IMG/VR virus record: IMGVR_UViG_3300020477_000001
Coordinates: 94,302 to 158,301 of that record
Length of the DNA: 64,000 nucleotides
Reading direction: 5' to 3' (one strand)
DNA from: a virus
A model generated the notes under the pieces. That model was not told the DNA's origin, ran no database searches, and was given only the letters and a program-made list of their open reading frames with translations. Shown here piece by piece: positions 35,771 to 42,571 of the stretch (position 1 is its first letter; each line of letters begins with the position of its first letter). A program made the position numbers and the translations under genes.

Positions 35771-35805
35771 AAAAAAACCCCAGCAGTGAAGCCGCACTGC
35801 TGGGG
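35771..35805 (-). terminator. terminator, minus strand
   Basis: CCCCAGCAGTG/CACTGCTGGGG hairpin followed on the minus strand by seven T. Confidence 0.92.
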
Positions 35806-35871
35806 AGTCTAGTGGTAATGATGCCGACGTTTGAGCAGCGAATCTCGCCCGTCAACATACTCCGTTCAATT

Positions 35872-36315
35872 TTACGAAATTGTCCCGTGATATTCTTGTT
35901 CTATCTTTTCAACATTCGTTTGGGACTTCGGGCTGTAGTCGTGGACTTTTATGTGATTCTTTTGGAATCTGTGATAGTCTTCCTTTTCTATGCTACTAAT
36001 CCACTCTTCGGCCTTCTTTTCCAAGAGTTTTTCCATAGCCTCTTCTTCTTCCAAACTATCGTAACTAGCCGCGCCGTACTTCATATCCAATGCGCTTTTG
36101 AGTCCGCGCTTGAGGCGTTGCCTGTTGGTCCAGACGAACGCGCAGTATGGTGCGTGTGTTTCATTAATCCAGTCTAGCTCTTTGCTGCCCGTGGCGTTGT
36201 TGTTGTACAAAGACCAGTAGCGAGCGATTAGTGCTTCCTTGTCGTCGGATGTTAGCACCAGCTTCATCACTGAGCCGTTCTTGGCGCAACTAAGTTTTAC
36301 TCCGTCGTTATTCAT
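35872..36315 (-). CDS. hypothetical protein, 147 aa
   Basis: Soluble, Lys/Glu-rich with a long helix (residues 83-112, LEEEEAMEKLLEKKAEEW). Starts 3 nt after the upstream gene end. Unknown function. Confidence 0.65.
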   Translation of the reverse strand: MNNDGVKLSCAKNGSVMKLVLTSDDKEALIARYWSLYNNNATGSKELDWINETHAPYCAFVWTNRQRLKRGLKSALDMKYGAASYDSLEEEEAMEKLLEKKAEEWISSIEKEDYHRFQKNHIKVHDYSPKSQTNVEKIEQEYHGTIS

Positions 36316-36318
36316 GTT

Positions 36319-36612
36319 CTAGTATTCTCCTCTCTGTAATTCGAGTTGTTCTTGGTGGTCGGCAGCGCATTCGCGTTCGCTCGGCATTTCCTCTGGGTTG
36401 TTTTGCACATAGGCTTCCGCGTGCTCCATAAGAAACTTTTCAATGTCTTTGCTCCAGCTAACTAGTTCCACCTCTTTATCGCCCATCCACTCTGTGGCTT
36501 TCGTGATGTAGATATGCTCTGGTTGTCCGTGCTTATCCCACTCGACTTCAAACTCCGCGTAGAGTTCGATTCCGTCTTTTTCTAGTTCTTCTAAACTGTG
36601 TTTCGTTGTCAT
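36319..36612 (-). CDS. hypothetical acidic protein, 97 aa
   Basis: MTTKHSLEELEKDGIELYAE; strongly acidic. Leaderless start 7 nt after TATAAT. Unknown function. Confidence 0.65.
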   Translation of the reverse strand: MTTKHSLEELEKDGIELYAEFEVEWDKHGQPEHIYITKATEWMGDKEVELVSWSKDIEKFLMEHAEAYVQNNPEEMPSERECAADHQEQLELQRGEY

Positions 36613-36619
36613 GCTTCTG

Positions 36620-36647
36620 ATTATATAGATTAGCTTTTATGAGTCAA
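36620..36647 (-). promoter_or_regulatory. promoter, leaderless start
   Basis: TTGACT (36642-36647), 16-bp spacer, TATAAT (36620-36625). Confidence 0.78.
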
Positions 36648-36654
36648 GATATTT

Positions 36655-36897
36655 TTATTTGAGTGGCACGAAATATCCTTCTTCCTCATAAATACCCAAG
36701 GGCAAATTCTTTGATTTAAGTCTTTCGTATGTTTCTAATTCAAGCGCAACTTCATCTTCGATAAGTTCATTTACATAGTATGCACCATTACTAAATTCTT
36801 CAGCGTAGAATTTCTTGTAGTATTTTCTAGCTTTAGCTTCAATAGCTTCTGCTTCAGCAATTGATTCTTCTAAATGGGGATTTGTTTCGTTTTTCAT
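36655..36897 (-). CDS. hypothetical protein, 80 aa
   Basis: MKNETNPHLEESIAEAEAIE: acidic, helical. The start at 36897 fits the end of the upstream 59-aa gene. Unknown. Confidence 0.6.
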   Translation of the reverse strand: MKNETNPHLEESIAEAEAIEAKARKYYKKFYAEEFSNGAYYVNELIEDEVALELETYERLKSKNLPLGIYEEEGYFVPLK

Positions 36898-36902
36898 AAT
36901 TG

Positions 36903-37082
36903 TTATTCTTTTTCTTCTAGATATTCTTCCATGTAGTTCTGCATCTCGGAATGAGCCTTGTTCATCTTCACCAACCAAGGCGGAAGGTTAGGGTTGTCGT
37001 GCCAAATTCCATAGCGTTCATAGAGTTCGCAAAGTATGGTGTCGATTTTGTCTTCGTAGTACTTTAAGTCTTCGTGTGTCAT
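36903..37082 (-). CDS. hypothetical acidic protein, 59 aa
   Basis: MTHEDLKYYEDKIDTILCEL, ends MEEYLEEKE. Helical, acidic; 4 nt from the upstream gene. Unknown. Confidence 0.6.
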   Translation of the reverse strand: MTHEDLKYYEDKIDTILCELYERYGIWHDNPNLPPWLVKMNKAHSEMQNYMEEYLEEKE

Positions 37083-37086
37083 GATA

Positions 37087-37314
37087 TTAATGAATTACTT
37101 TTGTATTGGTCACCATGTCAAAGTTTAGCTGAACGTGTTTAGACCTATCTTCGTAATAGGGTTGTCGTGTGTCACTTATGGCATCTTCGACACAACCATA
37201 TGGGCCTTGTTCAACAAACCAGCCATTTTGGCTTGTTATAAACCAGCATTCGTCTGCGGGATGTGTTCCCGCTTGGATGACTCGCTTTTCGATTTGAAAG
37301 ATTTCGTTTGTCAT
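37087..37314 (-). CDS. hypothetical protein, 75 aa
   Basis: Begins MTNEIFQIEKRVIQAGTHPA; the ATG at 37314 lies 7 nt after TATAAT, while the in-frame ATG at 37350 would precede the promoter -10. Beta-rich; unknown. Confidence 0.65.
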   Translation of the reverse strand: MTNEIFQIEKRVIQAGTHPADECWFITSQNGWFVEQGPYGCVEDAISDTRQPYYEDRSKHVQLNFDMVTNTKVIH

Positions 37315-37321
37315 GGTGTTG

Positions 37322-37350
37322 ATTATAGGGATATGGGCTTCATTGGTCAA
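37322..37350 (-). promoter_or_regulatory. promoter, leaderless start
   Basis: TTGACC (37345-37350), 17-bp spacer, TATAAT (37322-37327). Confidence 0.82.
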
Positions 37351-37356
37351 GATTAT

Positions 37357-37452
37357 TTATCCTCCATAAATTAATATTTTAAGTTCTTTTGCGACGTTGA
37401 CTAGAATAAACCAATCAACAGATATCAATATTGTTTCTATAATTGTTTTCAT
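37357..37452 (-). CDS. 31-aa hydrophobic peptide
   Basis: MKTIIETILISVDWFILVNV: one possible membrane helix, ends LIYGG. Its stop overlaps the -35 region of the next promoter. Low support. Confidence 0.4.
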   Translation of the reverse strand: MKTIIETILISVDWFILVNVAKELKILIYGG

Positions 37453-37453
37453 A

Positions 37454-37651
37454 TTAAAATGTCCTATGTTTCAAGTCTTTTGGCGTAGTAGTTGGTGGTC
37501 GCCACCCTTGATCGCATTTGCAATACTTTGGGCAATCATCTTCCGCGTTGCCTTCTTTCGCTGCCGTTTCGTGACAGGTGGGACAAAGAAATAGATGCCT
37601 CATCTGCGGATGGTCTTGGCAGAACTTTTTAGTTAACGGGCCGTATTTCAT
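37454..37651 (-). CDS. hypothetical Cys-rich protein, 65 aa
   Basis: FCQDHPQMRHLFLCPTCHET and CPKYCKCDQGW supply six Cys/His sets suited to zinc binding. Stop and next start share the boundary at 37651. Unknown function. Confidence 0.6.
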   Translation of the reverse strand: MKYGPLTKKFCQDHPQMRHLFLCPTCHETAAKEGNAEDDCPKYCKCDQGWRPPTTTPKDLKHRTF

Positions 37652-37863
37652 TAGTATATCCAGTTCGTTACTTGTGCGTGAACGAAATCGGATGGTAGAC
37701 TATCCAATTCGTCATCAGTTAAATCTCTCACTTCACCATCTGGCGTGTCTGGGTCATCGTATTTTGCGCTCTCGATGTAAGCATCTACATAGTCGGGAGC
37801 ATCCTCATGGTTGATTCCATCGATTTTCACGTCTTCAATAAATGCTAGGTTAATCTCTTTCAT
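37651..37863 (-). CDS. hypothetical acidic protein, 70 aa
   Basis: MKEINLAFIEDVKIDGINHE followed by an Asp-rich middle. Leaderless start 6 nt after TATAAT. Unknown function. Confidence 0.65.
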   Translation of the reverse strand: MKEINLAFIEDVKIDGINHEDAPDYVDAYIESAKYDDPDTPDGEVRDLTDDELDSLPSDFVHAQVTNWIY

Positions 37864-37869
37864 GCCTCG

Positions 37870-37897
37870 ATTATACAGACCTCAATAACTATGTCGA
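37870..37897 (-). promoter_or_regulatory. promoter, leaderless start
   Basis: TCGACA (37892-37897), 16-bp spacer, TATAAT (37870-37875). Confidence 0.75.
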
Positions 37898-37928
37898 GAA
37901 TTATTTTGAGAAAGTTTTTTAATTATAT

Positions 37929-37996
37929 GCTTGACCTAGAAAACGCGGCGCGAGACAATCGGAGATTGTCGCCCGCCGAGCTTTAGCTCGTCAAGC
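37929..37996. repeat. 68-bp palindromic intergenic element, copy 6
   Basis: GCTTGACCTAG...GTCAAGC with core GACAATCGGAGATTGTC and GAGC-TTTA-GCTC. Sits between the two divergent promoters. Confidence 0.9.
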
Positions 37997-38049
37997 TTTT
38001 CTTTCTTTTATTTTCTTTATTTTTTACTGTACTTATATTTTCGTATCTC

Positions 38050-38055
38050 TATAAT
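38050..38055 (+). promoter_or_regulatory. -10 element of SprT-like gene
   Basis: TATAAT 6 nt before the ATG at 38062; the -35 is weak (TTTACT). Confidence 0.6.
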
Positions 38056-38061
38056 GGAGCC

Positions 38062-38598
38062 ATGCAAAGCACAAGAAGGAGAGACTTGAAGATAAAGGTC
38101 AATCAAAGGATTGATGAGTTAGATGAGATGACTACTCGCAAGTGGGGTTCTGGTGCAGTTCCAGAGGTGTCATTGGATTACGGTCTTAAAGGTCACGTTG
38201 GTGGTCGCGCTAACTATCTCAAGGAAGAGATTCAGATTAATTATTATTTGTTGGATAAGTATGAAGATGATTATATCCACCAAACCATCGGGCATGAATA
38301 TGCCCACCTTGTAGCTTTCAAGGTTTATGGTCGCTCTATATTAGGCAAGCCACATGGCAAGGCTTGGAAGTATGTGATGCGTTGCTTGGGCATGGAACCA
38401 AAGCGCTGTCACAACTACGAGACGAAAGCGGCACGCAGAACACGTACTCATTCCTGTGAGTGTAGTCGCTGTGGTAAAAGATTTGAATTGAGTACTATAC
38501 GATTTAATCGAATATTGAGAGGCACGCGCTACCTGTGTCCAAAATGTAAAGGTAGAATTGAGCCTGTGATGATTGAAGGCCCGAAGATGTATTCTTAA
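38062..38598 (+). CDS. SprT-like zinc metalloprotease
   Basis: 178 residues. The protease core has HEYAHLVAFK (HExxH) and, downstream, GKPHGKAWKYVMRCLGM, where the His is the third zinc ligand. A C-terminal zinc ribbon (CECSRCGKRF, YLCPKCKG) follows. SprT/SPRTN enzymes cleave DNA-protein crosslinks. In a phage it might clear host or phage proteins from DNA; that is inferred. Leaderless-type start. Confidence 0.9.
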   Translation: MQSTRRRDLKIKVNQRIDELDEMTTRKWGSGAVPEVSLDYGLKGHVGGRANYLKEEIQINYYLLDKYEDDYIHQTIGHEYAHLVAFKVYGRSILGKPHGKAWKYVMRCLGMEPKRCHNYETKAARRTRTHSCECSRCGKRFELSTIRFNRILRGTRYLCPKCKGRIEPVMIEGPKMYS

Positions 38599-38701
38599 AA
38601 AAAAGATTGACTATGATATTTGATAATGTTAATCTCTTTTCAGTCATAGGTGAAGTACATTAAACGCCCGTTAAGAGGTAGCGGCCTGTGACAATTAATT
38701 T
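38599..38701 (+). other. non-coding sequence before the tRNA-like fold
   Basis: GACTATGA-type and TCATAG words may pair around the AT-rich loop near 38610-38650; ACGCCCGTTAAGAGGTAGC follows. No gene seen. Confidence 0.35.
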
Positions 38702-38702
38702 A

Positions 38703-38850
38703 TGTTGGTGAAATTGGTGCTATGACGAGGGAAACATTGCGAACGCCTTTAAGAATAGCAGCCCGACGCAGGAAAGCCCCTAGTGGAAGCGCGACGAAGC
38801 TAGACGGTGACACGATACTGGTCGGGTCGGGTTCGAATCCCGACACCAGC
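38703..38850 (+). ncRNA. tRNA/tmRNA-like structured RNA
   Basis: TCGGG-TTCGAAT-CCCGA (38832-38840 region) is a perfect T-arm, directly followed by CACCAGC, which pairs with GTTGGTG at 38703 as an acceptor stem. After the 5-prime acceptor comes AAATT then GGTGCTATGACGAGGG, like the reduced D-arm region of tmRNA. The distance of about 150 nt is short for tmRNA and no ALAA-type tag frame was found. An attachment site copying a tRNA end, or a long local hairpin (CTGGT/ACCAG), remain alternatives. CCA is not encoded. Confidence 0.4.
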
Positions 38851-38857
38851 AACAATT

Positions 38858-38963
38858 TGAGAGAAACATACTCGTTGAAATGAAGGCGCAGCCTTAAATG
38901 CCACTATACGAAGAAAGTGGAGCCGAAAGGTGGGGAAACGGGAAACCGCCGATGTTCCTCTCT
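38858..38963 (+). ncRNA. multibranch structured RNA
   Basis: GAGAGAAACAT and ATGTTCCTCTC close a domain with three hairpins: AAGGC-GCA-GCCTT, CCACT/AGTGG and GGTGG/CCGCC. No reading frame. Its end GTTCC...CTAGGGGGTC resembles the end of the closed domain at 13756-13766 (GTTCCTAGGGGTC). Confidence 0.45.
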
Positions 38964-39150
38964 AGGGGGTCGTTGTTAGTAGGTGATTGGTATAACGTAA
39001 AACCAGATGCCGATGATAACGGCTCCTGCCAATTTCTCGCAATAACGCGGGGATGTAAACAAAAACTCCTAGTATAAAACCGTGAAGCATCGGACTAGGA
39101 CAAAAAAGGTCTGTGTGGGGATCACAGAAAAAAAAACTCCCCATATTTTT
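38964..39150 (+). other. non-coding sequence, no feature called
   Basis: Moderately GC-rich, possibly continuing the structured RNA region. CCGATGATAACGGC and GCGGGG words could form weak stems. No gene seen. Confidence 0.3.
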
Positions 39151-39215
39151 CTTGACTCTTAAAAACGCGGCGGGGTACAATCGGAGATTGTCTCGCGCCG
39201 AGATTTCGATGTCAA
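39151..39215. repeat. 68-bp palindromic intergenic element, copy 7
   Basis: CTTGACTCTT...GTCAA with core TACAATCGGAGATTGTC and inverted CGGCGG/CGCCG arms; slightly diverged. Upstream of the small-gene cluster promoter. Confidence 0.8.
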
Positions 39216-39248
39216 TGTTTTTCTTTTTTTATTTTTTTTATTTTTCTC

Positions 39249-39276
39249 TAGACATAATTTCTTGAGTCTGTATAAT
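39249..39276 (+). promoter_or_regulatory. promoter, leaderless start
   Basis: TAGACA 39249-39254, 16-bp spacer, TATAAT 39271-39276; ATG after 6 nt. Confidence 0.7.
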
Positions 39277-39282
39277 CGGGGC

Positions 39283-39474
39283 ATGACAAACGAAGAAGCA
39301 ATGGAAATAGTATTAGAGGCAGCAAAACACAGGGCGAGTATTCTCCCACCTCAAAACGATACAGGAAAGAAAATCCTAGCAGCGTCTCGGCAACTACAAG
39401 CCCGATTACAATGGCAAAAGCTCGCCGCGTATGACGCAAAGTACGCATCACATTATTTAATATTGGAGGACTAA
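39283..39474 (+). CDS. small protein 1 of cluster, 63 aa
   Basis: MTNEEAMEIVLEAAKHRASI; helical. Ends YLILED with TTGGAGGACTAA, which is also the ribosome binding site for the next gene. Unknown function. Confidence 0.65.
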   Translation: MTNEEAMEIVLEAAKHRASILPPQNDTGKKILAASRQLQARLQWQKLAAYDAKYASHYLILED

Positions 39475-39648
39475 ATGAAGTATCAAGGAAACATCAAAAT
39501 TATAGTAGAAGGCGAGGACAATTATTCTCGCGCAACCGAACACTGGCTTCACTCAATCGTGCAAGAGGGTGTTGGGGAGCAATGCGACGAAACAGGGCTA
39601 TCTATCGTTGGCGCATGGTGCGTTGATGTTAAAAAATTGGAGGACTAA
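39475..39648 (+). CDS. small protein 2 of cluster, 57 aa
   Basis: MKYQGNIKIIVEGEDNYSRA; alpha/beta, ends CVDVKKLED with the same TTGGAGGACTAA end. Its start is the base after the upstream stop. Looks like a circularised small ferredoxin-like fold, as others in this cluster (sequence-pattern impression). Confidence 0.62.
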   Translation: MKYQGNIKIIVEGEDNYSRATEHWLHSIVQEGVGEQCDETGLSIVGAWCVDVKKLED

Positions 39649-39650
39649 TA

Positions 39651-39806
39651 ATGAAAGAAGATAATATAACTTATTTAGAAATGGCGCGAATAGCAATGGC
39701 TACAATCCCAGAAGATTTAGCCGAAGGAATGGACATATCCGACGATGAACTAATTCGCTTACGCGATCAACTACATATTTATTTAGATTGGGAGGTTAAA
39801 GAATGA
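39651..39806 (+). CDS. small protein 3 of cluster, 51 aa
   Basis: MKEDNITYLEMARIAMATIP; acidic helical. Stop overlaps the next ATG (ATGA), with GGGAGG 8 nt before it. Confidence 0.6.
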   Translation: MKEDNITYLEMARIAMATIPEDLAEGMDISDDELIRLRDQLHIYLDWEVKE

Positions 39807-40051
39807 AGGTAAAAGATATTATTGAAACACTAAAGAAGAACTATAATCCAGAAGATAGTCTGGTTGTAGCTACATGGGACAAAGAACAGTTTGCTCCCTT
39901 ACTGGAGGAAGATGACGATTGGGCCGAGATTGCTCAATCCTGTATGGACGAAGTGGATTGGGCTGATATAAGCCAAGACATTATCGAACACATTCAATCA
40001 CACCAAGGCACTCATTACGGAGATAGTATCTTTGAAGGAGTCGAGGAATAG
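39803..40051 (+). CDS. small protein 4 of cluster, 82 aa
   Basis: MKVKDIIETLKKNYNPEDSL; strongly acidic with many Asp/Glu/Trp. Ends the first transcription unit; a promoter follows directly. Unknown function. Confidence 0.65.
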   Translation: MKVKDIIETLKKNYNPEDSLVVATWDKEQFAPLLEEDDDWAEIAQSCMDEVDWADISQDIIEHIQSHQGTHYGDSIFEGVEE

Positions 40052-40054
40052 TTC

Positions 40055-40082
40055 TTGACTTATTAAACCAAGTCTTTATAAT
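40055..40082 (+). promoter_or_regulatory. promoter, leaderless start (copy A)
   Basis: TTGACT 40055-40060, 16-bp spacer, TATAAT 40077-40082, then CAAACGC and ATG. Nearly identical to the promoter at 40843. Confidence 0.85.
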
Positions 40083-40089
40083 CAAACGC

Positions 40090-40242
40090 ATGATGACCAA
40101 AGAAGAATGCAGAGAACAAATTCAAGAGGATATACTTACATTTATGGATGATAGGTTTGTGGAAGATGGTTGGGATGCCGAGTTCTTGAAAGACAATCTT
40201 TGCCAAATCGTAGTTGATAACTTTAAGAAATTGGAGGACTAA
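40090..40242 (+). CDS. small protein 5 of cluster, 50 aa
   Basis: MMTKEECREQIQEDILTFMD; acidic. Ends NFKKLED with TTGGAGGACTAA directly abutting the next ATG. Confidence 0.65.
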   Translation: MMTKEECREQIQEDILTFMDDRFVEDGWDAEFLKDNLCQIVVDNFKKLED

Positions 40243-40443
40243 ATGAAAACATACGAAGTAGAATTCAAATCAACAACCTATCGCACCTACCATGTGGAGG
40301 CTCCAAGCAAAAAGTTTGCAGAGGAGGCAGCGATAGAAGAATTACAAATGGATACCGAAGTTAGTAACGCTTGGGTTGAGAACGCAGAAGTTTCCGCTAT
40401 CACCGCAGATGTGGATGTGTGTGGTAACAAATTGGAGGATTAA
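40243..40443 (+). CDS. small protein 6 of cluster, 66 aa
   Basis: MKTYEVEFKSTTYRTYHVEA; beta-alpha-beta pattern, ends GNKLED. Unknown function. Confidence 0.65.
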   Translation: MKTYEVEFKSTTYRTYHVEAPSKKFAEEAAIEELQMDTEVSNAWVENAEVSAITADVDVCGNKLED

Positions 40444-40632
40444 ATGAAACTAAACATAGAAATTAGAACTCACGACAAGGATCAAATACCTTCTATAATC
40501 GAGCGTATCGCTAACGATGTAGAGTACGATTTGTTGGCATATAAAAACAACGGTAGAGCGATCATCAGCGCAGACATTGGAGTAGTTGTTGATGGTGATT
40601 TAGTTGGGCATTATAGAATGGAGGAGGACTAA
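40444..40632 (+). CDS. small protein 7 of cluster, 62 aa
   Basis: MKLNIEIRTHDKDQIPSIIE; alpha/beta, ends YRMEED with GAGGAGGACTAA. Unknown function. Confidence 0.65.
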   Translation: MKLNIEIRTHDKDQIPSIIERIANDVEYDLLAYKNNGRAIISADIGVVVDGDLVGHYRMEED

Positions 40633-40839
40633 ATGAGACGACTAAAAAAAGCCAAAGAAAACCTTTCGCGTACTGAAAGACTACACCGCATTGTTACCCG
40701 TGGATTCTTCAAGGGCGACGGACACCAACGTAAAGGTCGAACCATTAGAATGTGGCCTAGCTTTCACGAAAACGACGAAAATGTTGAATTAGTTTTTGAT
40801 ATTCTTTCTGAAGAACTAGACAAATTATTAAAAGAATAA
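40633..40839 (+). CDS. small protein 8 of cluster, 68 aa
   Basis: MRRLKKAKENLSRTERLHRI; a basic N-terminal half and acidic end, the only basic start in the cluster. Ends the second transcription unit. Confidence 0.62.
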   Translation: MRRLKKAKENLSRTERLHRIVTRGFFKGDGHQRKGRTIRMWPSFHENDENVELVFDILSEELDKLLKE

Positions 40840-40842
40840 TCC

Positions 40843-40870
40843 TTGACTTATTAACCTAAATCTCTATAAT
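40843..40870 (+). promoter_or_regulatory. promoter, leaderless start (copy B)
   Basis: TTGACT 40843-40848, 16-bp spacer, TATAAT 40865-40870, then CAAACGC and ATG. Confidence 0.85.
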
Positions 40871-40877
40871 CAAACGC

Positions 40878-41060
40878 ATGACGAAAGAAAAACAAGCTAT
40901 ATTAGAAGTATTGGAATACTATGCTAATAATGAAGCGAACCTAACTTCTGAATTCGCAAGAGAACACATCGCAGACGCTATTATGGAAGCTCAGAAACAA
41001 GTATGGACTGAAGCATTACTCGACGTAGGCATTGAACTAACAACAAAGGAGGAGGACTAA
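40878..41060 (+). CDS. small protein 9 of cluster, 60 aa
   Basis: MTKEKQAILEVLEYYANNEA; helical, ends TKEED with AAGGAGGAGGACTAA. Unknown function. Confidence 0.65.
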   Translation: MTKEKQAILEVLEYYANNEANLTSEFAREHIADAIMEAQKQVWTEALLDVGIELTTKEED

Positions 41061-41252
41061 ATGAAATACAATCACGCATACGATATCGCCTTCTCTCTTG
41101 AGTCTAATGATGAATATGGAGAGGATGTAACACCAGATATGTTGAGGACGGCATTACTTAACAGAATCAAAGACTTGGATAGAGCAAACGAATGGGGAGA
41201 GATTCACGCGAACTCTGTACCTTTTGATACATACGAAGTGGAGGAGGATTAA
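41061..41252 (+). CDS. small protein 10 of cluster, 63 aa
   Basis: MKYNHAYDIAFSLESNDEYG; acidic, ends YEVEED. Unknown; the pattern AYDIAFSLES is frequent in short phage proteins of unknown function. Confidence 0.65.
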   Translation: MKYNHAYDIAFSLESNDEYGEDVTPDMLRTALLNRIKDLDRANEWGEIHANSVPFDTYEVEED

Positions 41253-41255
41253 ATT

Positions 41256-41420
41256 ATGAAAACAGAACTCATTGAAGTTTACATTTATTACTACGAAAAT
41301 ACTCCCTACGATGAGGTGGAAGCCTACCTCGCAGAGAAGCAGAAGGTCAATGGCAAAAAATGGGCTGACGAAGCATGGGATTTGTACGCTAAATGGAGCA
41401 GCGGAAAATTAGGAGATTAA
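41256..41420 (+). CDS. small protein 11 of cluster, 54 aa
   Basis: MKTELIEVYIYYYENTPYDE; strand then helix. TTAGGAGATTAA at its end serves the next gene. Confidence 0.6.
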   Translation: MKTELIEVYIYYYENTPYDEVEAYLAEKQKVNGKKWADEAWDLYAKWSSGKLGD

Positions 41421-41423
41421 ATT

Positions 41424-41588
41424 ATGGGATACAAGATACTAGACGTTAAAGCAGACATTCACGAAGATGTTGAGAAGTATATGGACTCTTGCATTAACGG
41501 GAACGAGATCAACCCGATATTGGGTCAGACCATTTTGGAGGATATGTGTGACATTGTAGACAAACACTTTGAGAAGATAGAAAGGTAA
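41424..41588 (+). CDS. small protein 12 of cluster, 54 aa
   Basis: MGYKILDVKADIHEDVEKYM; acidic, one Cys pair. Unknown function. Confidence 0.6.
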   Translation: MGYKILDVKADIHEDVEKYMDSCINGNEINPILGQTILEDMCDIVDKHFEKIER

Positions 41589-41594
41589 TTAATA

Positions 41595-41690
41595 ATGTTA
41601 GAATTAATTCACGGAGGGGCTATTGTTGTATCACTAATGATAGTCGCGTACATACAAGACTTGAACGACGAAGAAGAAGAAGGCAAATAG
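41595..41690 (+). CDS. small protein 13 of cluster, 31-aa membrane peptide
   Basis: MLELIHGGAIVVSLMIVAYI is one hydrophobic helix, followed by an acidic tail (DLNDEEEEGK). Last gene of the cluster; three near-repeats of GGCAAATAGG follow. Confidence 0.55.
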   Translation: MLELIHGGAIVVSLMIVAYIQDLNDEEEEGK

Positions 41691-41735
41691 GTCGTCGGCA
41701 AATAGGTTATCGGCAAATAGGGGTTAAGCAAATAG
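41687..41735 (+). repeat. short tandem repeat GCAAATAGG
   Basis: GGCAAATAGGTC, GGCAAATAGGTT, GGCAAATAGGGG and AGCAAATAGGCC, four imperfect units between the last stop and the terminator. Confidence 0.6.
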
Positions 41736-41760
41736 GCCGCGCCATCGGGCGCGGCCTTTG
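41735..41760. terminator. terminator between convergent units
   Basis: GGCCGCGCC-ATCG-GGCGCGGCC followed by TTTG; probably bidirectional. Confidence 0.8.
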
Positions 41761-41788
41761 CTGTTATAAGAATCTCGGCGGGCGACTA

Positions 41789-42223
41789 TTACAACTCGCC
41801 TTTCCGTGCTGAGTCATATAAATCACACTCGTGCTGATACTCTCTTTTCTCGGCGGGCGACATTAGGCTCACATCCAACTGTCTCAGCTTGGCGTGTTCT
41901 TGTAACAACATTTTAACCACGTTATCACTACCATTCTGCCATGCTTTTTCCATAGCTGCGCTCACCTTGGCGATCTCGCGATTGACGGATTCCCGTGTGA
42001 TGATTTGATTGCGCCAATCCTGTGGATCATCCACCCAACAACGATCAACGCAGTCCTCCACCTCGTTACGCAGCAGGAACGCACCCGATTCACTCTTGAA
42101 ACCGAATGACAGGGGTTCGGAAGAGGGTAGCTCATTCAACTGCTCGGCAATCGCATCGCGTGCGGGCATAGGGTTCTTACCTTTGTTTAACACTTTCTTT
42201 AGGTCGCTCATCTTAATTGGCAT
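41789..42223 (-). CDS. hypothetical protein, 144 aa
   Basis: Begins MPIKMSDLKKVLNKGKNPMP; helical, higher GC than neighbours. The ATG lies 6 nt after a minus-strand TATAAT (42230-42235). Family not recognised. Confidence 0.65.
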   Translation of the reverse strand: MPIKMSDLKKVLNKGKNPMPARDAIAEQLNELPSSEPLSFGFKSESGAFLLRNEVEDCVDRCWVDDPQDWRNQIITRESVNREIAKVSAAMEKAWQNGSDNVVKMLLQEHAKLRQLDVSLMSPAEKREYQHECDLYDSARKGEL

Positions 42224-42229
42224 GACATG

Positions 42230-42235
42230 ATTATA
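42230..42235 (-). promoter_or_regulatory. -10 element, leaderless start
   Basis: TATAAT on the minus strand 6 nt before the ATG at 42223. Confidence 0.65.
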
Positions 42236-42427
42236 GGGATAACAATAAAGTAGCACAACAATAAAAATAAAAAAAATAAACGCACACGAATGCGAACGCG
42301 AGAGATACAAATACAAATACCTCAAATACAAATACCTTCTACAATATTTTATTATAATAATAAAAAAGGATTTTAAGGTTATTAACAATTTTTGGATTTT
42401 TTGTGAAAAACTTGTGGATAACTTTTT

Positions 42428-42543
42428 CTTGACAATCGAAAACGCGGCGGGCGACAATAGGGGGAGACTTGTCTCCCTAGGGACACCCGCCGAGATTCTT
42501 TCCCACTGTATAATTGTCTCACGCCGAGATTTGGCGTGTCAAC
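42428..42543. repeat. compound palindromic element, copy 8
   Basis: CTTGACAATCGAAAACGCGG opens a copy whose middle is replaced by GGGGGAGACTTGTCTCCC and a second partial arm (ATTGTCTCACGCCGAG), ending GTGTCAAC. It looks like two copies fused or one invaded by another hairpin. Confidence 0.7.
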
Positions 42544-42568
42544 AAAAAAAACCCCTTTCGGGGTTTTT
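42544..42568. terminator. bidirectional terminator
   Basis: AAAAAAAACCCC-TTTC-GGGGTTTTT; ends the minus-strand gene at 42572. Confidence 0.85.
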
Positions 42569-42571
42569 CTT

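Noticed and set aside
38703-38963. Group I intron
   Set aside because: Some words (CTAGACGG, AATAGCAGCC) recall group I core segments, but a consistent P3-P7-P8 set and splice sites could not be drawn.
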